DNA of 64,000 nucleotides from JBLMXQ01 sp050257855. Lineage in GTDB: Bacteria; Acidobacteriota; Vicinamibacteria; Vicinamibacterales; CAVVIG01. The translations under genes and the position numbers were made by a program. Under the pieces are notes generated by a model, which worked only from the letters and a program-made list of their open reading frames with translations, had not been told where the DNA came from and did not search any database. The DNA lies in the NCBI GenBank assembly GCA_050257855.1, contig JBLMXQ010000132.1:33993-97992 (forward strand), written 5' to 3'. Below are positions 61,612 through 64,000 of the stretch, piece by piece (the first letter of the stretch is position 1; each line of letters starts with the position of its first letter).

Positions 61612-63246
61612 ATGCGACGCACAGCGATTCATGCCCTCGCGGCAGCCGCGTTCTCGGCGGCCATCGGCACCCTCGACGCGCGCGCACCGCAGCCCGCGCC
61701 GCTGCGGTTCGAGATCTCGTTCCCCGCCGCGGCGCATCGAGGGCCGATCACGGGCCGCGTCTTCGTCATGATCTCTCGGAACAACGTTCGCGAGCCGCGG
61801 CTGGAGATCGGCCGCCTCGGCGCGCCGTTCTTCGGGCGTGATGTCGTGCGGCTGAAGCCCGGAGAGCCCGCGGTGATCGACGCGTCGGACCTCGGGTCGC
61901 CGGTCGAAAGCCTGCGCGACATCCCGCCGGGCGACTACTTCGTGCAGGCGATGGTGAACGTCTACTCGGAGTTCAAGCGCGCCGACGGCCACGTGGTCTG
62001 GATGCACGACGACCGGTGGGAGGGCCAGCGCTGGACGGTGTCGCCCGGCAACCTGATGAGTCCGGTCGAGCGGATCCACCTCGATCCCGCCGAGGGCGGC
62101 GCGATCAGGCTGGTCGCGTCCGAAGTGATTCCGCCGGTGGAGGTGCCGCCGGACACCGAGTACGTCAAGCGCTTCAGGTTCGAGAGCCCGACGCTCACCA
62201 GGTTCTGGGGGCGTCCCGTCTACCTCGGTGCGACCGTCCTCCTGCCGCGCGACTACGCGCGAACGACAATCCGCTACCCGGTGGACTACATCCAGGGACA
62301 CTTCTCGCTGAGGGCGCCGAACGGTTTCGACGGCGAGAACGACTTCTCGAAGGCGTGGCTGTCGGACGGCTTCCCGCGCATGATCCTGGTCACCTTCCAG
62401 CATCCGAACCCGTACTTCGACGACTCGTACGCCGTGAACTCGCCGAACGTCGGCCCCTACGGCGACGCGATCATGCAGGAGCTGATTCCGGAGGTGGAAA
62501 AGCGCTTTCGCGTGATCGAGGCGCCGTACGCGCGCGTGCTGTCAGGCGGCTCGACCGGCGGCTGGGAGGCGCTCGCGCTGCAGATCTTCCATCCGGACTT
62601 CTTCGGCGGGACCTGGGCGTACTGCCCCGATCCGGTCACCTTCACGGACGTGGAGGGAATCGACGTCTACGAGGACGCGAACGCGTTCTACAAGCAGTAC
62701 GACTGGCGCCGCGAGCCGACGGTCAACTCGCGCGAGACCGACGGACGCATCCGCATGACCTCCGAGCAGCGCAATCACTTCGAGCTGGTCAACGGGACCC
62801 GCGGTCGCTCGGGTGAGCAAATCGACATCTGGTCTGCCGTCTTCGGCCCGCTGGGCGACGATGGGTACTTCAAGCCGCTGTTCGACAAGCGGACCGGCGG
62901 GATCGATCGCTCGGTGGCCGAGTACTGGAGGACGCACTACGACCTCCTGGAGTACCTGAAGCGCGCCTGGACCACAGTCGGGCCGAAGCTCGTGGACAAG
63001 CTCCACGTCTACGTCGGCACGATGGACACCTACGAGTTGAACAACGCGACGCGCCAGCTGCAGGAATGGATGAAGACCACGGCAAACCCGCACTACGAGG
63101 GGTACTTCCTCTACGGCGACCAGAAGCCGCACTGCTGGAGCGGCCCGGTCGGCCCGGCGGAGCGGCTGAAGGAGATCGCCCAGTTCGTCGCGTCGAAGAA
63201 GCCCGAGTGGGCGACGACCGACTGGTGGACCACGGACCGCCGATAG
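61612..63246 (+). CDS. Exported alpha/beta-fold esterase
   Basis: Predicted secreted hydrolase of 544 residues. Signal peptide (AIHALAAAAFSAAIGTLDA), an N-terminal beta region (about 30-190) and a putative esterase domain with nucleophile S314 in LSGGSTGGWEALAL. YPVDYIQGHFSLRAPNGFD and WAYCPDPVTFTDVEGIDVY resemble Esterase_phd-like (putative esterase) proteins of environmental bacteria. The catalytic His is probably in DQKPHCWSGP near 505. Natural substrate unknown, perhaps a plant-type ester or peptide. Ends 13 bases from rho in convergent orientation. Confidence 0.88.
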   Translation: MRRTAIHALAAAAFSAAIGTLDARAPQPAPLRFEISFPAAAHRGPITGRVFVMISRNNVREPRLEIGRLGAPFFGRDVVRLKPGEPAVIDASDLGSPVESLRDIPPGDYFVQAMVNVYSEFKRADGHVVWMHDDRWEGQRWTVSPGNLMSPVERIHLDPAEGGAIRLVASEVIPPVEVPPDTEYVKRFRFESPTLTRFWGRPVYLGATVLLPRDYARTTIRYPVDYIQGHFSLRAPNGFDGENDFSKAWLSDGFPRMILVTFQHPNPYFDDSYAVNSPNVGPYGDAIMQELIPEVEKRFRVIEAPYARVLSGGSTGGWEALALQIFHPDFFGGTWAYCPDPVTFTDVEGIDVYEDANAFYKQYDWRREPTVNSRETDGRIRMTSEQRNHFELVNGTRGRSGEQIDIWSAVFGPLGDDGYFKPLFDKRTGGIDRSVAEYWRTHYDLLEYLKRAWTTVGPKLVDKLHVYVGTMDTYELNNATRQLQEWMKTTANPHYEGYFLYGDQKPHCWSGPVGPAERLKEIAQFVASKKPEWATTDWWTTDRR

Positions 63247-63259
63247 CCGACGCTGACAG

Positions 63260-64000
63260 CTATCCTTTTCCGTTGCTCATCGAGGCCAGAAATTCCTGGT
63301 TGCTCTTGGTCTTCGCCATGCGCGAGAGCAGGAGCTCCATGGCCTCGACCGGCGAGAGCGGCGTCAGCACCTTCCGCAGCACCCAGACGCGGTTGAGATC
63401 CTCCTTCGGCAGCAGGAGCTCCTCTTTCCGCGTGCCGCTCTTCTGGATGTCGATCGAGGGGAACACGCGCCGGTCGGTGAGCTTGCGGTCGAGGTGAATC
63501 TCGAGGTTGCCGGTGCCCTTGAACTCCTCGAAGATCACTTCGTCCATGCGCGAGCCGGTGTCCACGAGCGCGGTCGCCATGATCGTCAGGGAGCCGCCTT
63601 CCTCGATGTTCCGCGCGGCGCCGAAGAAGCGCTTGGGGCGCTGCAGCGCGTTGCTGTCCATGCCGCCCGACAGCACCTTGCCCGAGGGGGGCACGATGGT
63701 GTTGTAGGCGCGCGCGAGGCGCGTGATCGAGTCGAGCAGGATGACGACGTCCTTCTTGTGCTCGACGAGGCGCTTGGCCTTCTCGATCACCATCTCGGCC
63801 ACCTGCACGTGCCGCTGCGCGGGCTCGTCGAACGTCGACGAGATCACCTCGCCGTGCACGGAGCGCTGCATGTCGGTGACCTCCTCCGGGCGCTCGTCGA
63901 TCAGCAGCACGATCAGGTACACCTCCGGGTGGTTCTTCGTGATGCTGTTCGCGATGTTCTGCAGCAGCATCGTCTTGCCGGTGCGCGGCGGGGCGACGAT
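63260..64000 (-). CDS. rho: Transcription termination factor Rho, C-terminal part
   Basis: RNA-dependent hexameric helicase that ends transcription of unprotected RNA. Only the ATPase half (246 residues) lies in the window; the gene continues past the right edge. Walker A APPRTGKT is at the window edge, then LIVLLIDERPEEVTDM, DVVILLDSITRLARAYNT (Walker B), the Q-loop/R-loop segment SGKVLSGGMDSNALQRPKRFFGAARN, and the C-terminal signature ELLLPKEDLNRVWVLRKVL with MAKTKSNQEFL. All agree with Rho. Confidence 0.97.
   Translation of the reverse strand: MVAPPRTGKTMLLQNIANSITKNHPEVYLIVLLIDERPEEVTDMQRSVHGEVISSTFDEPAQRHVQVAEMVIEKAKRLVEHKKDVVILLDSITRLARAYNTIVPPSGKVLSGGMDSNALQRPKRFFGAARNIEEGGSLTIMATALVDTGSRMDEVIFEEFKGTGNLEIHLDRKLTDRRVFPSIDIQKSGTRKEELLLPKEDLNRVWVLRKVLTPLSPVEAMELLLSRMAKTKSNQEFLASMSNGKG

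Overview
This 64 kb window is chromosomal DNA from a high-GC bacterium with a Gram-negative envelope (TamA/BamA-like barrel, TamB, SurA-like protein, many lipoproteins). The gene style suggests Acidobacteriota, probably the Vicinamibacteria side. The pointers are abundant GTG/TTG starts, ATGA/GTGA overlaps, acidobacterial-type orphan ABC permease debris, BlaI/M56 pairs and many two-component systems. This assignment is inference; no rRNA or other marker gene is present. About 50 protein genes fill nearly all of the window. I saw no tRNA, rRNA, CRISPR array, prophage or intact insertion sequence.

Layout. 1-4.8 kb: DNA topoisomerase I (cut by the left edge), trmFO and a Xer recombinase. 4.8-12.5 kb, minus strand: an NtrC-type regulator with its PAS kinase, an ABC-F ATPase, and an operon pairing a GAF/PAS kinase with an HTH-receiver fusion. 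12.6-16.8 kb: ECF sigma factor, anti-sigma factor, two exported proteins and an amino-acid permease. 16.8-18.2 kb, minus: a small membrane protein and a Gly/Tyr-rich PEGA protein. 18.3-21.5 kb: hslVU and a lipoprotein. 21.5-28.2 kb: fumarylacetoacetase-family protein, transaldolase-like aldolase, and an acyl-CoA carboxylase in three parts (carboxyltransferase, biotin carboxylase, biotin carrier) interrupted by an amidase. 28.2-36 kb: an outer-membrane assembly operon (TamB, TamA/BamA-like barrel, SurA-N-like chaperone). 36-41.5 kb: CPBP protease, lipoprotein, and a second sigma-54 regulator/kinase operon. 41.5-44.7 kb: B12-dependent ribonucleotide reductase behind a strong promoter and a probable NrdR box.

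44.7-54.6 kb is the accessory-looking part. It holds a dispersed palindrome family, a scar with an ABC-permease remnant and a truncated ORF, a Gln-type B3 metallo-beta-lactamase-like protein divergent from a beta-hydroxyacid dehydrogenase, and a BlaI/BlaR1-like pair. The BlaR1-like protein ends in eight 34-residue repeats, and two operators sit over the blaI promoter. A hydrolase, a DUF547 protein and a short-chain dehydrogenase follow. 54.9-64 kb: a second permease, the MrfA/MrfB-like helicase/exonuclease repair pair, rpmE, an aldo/keto reductase, an exported esterase, and the C-terminal part of Rho (cut by the right edge).

The most unusual signals are: (i) six complete copies and one partial copy of a short palindrome whose stem changes are compensated and which overlaps gene ends, three times supplying or sharing the stop codon; (ii) the strictly periodic 34-residue repeat domain on the M56 sensor protease; (iii) the recombination scar at 45.9-46.3 kb; (iv) several -10 boxes placed so close to start codons that leaderless transcripts are likely.
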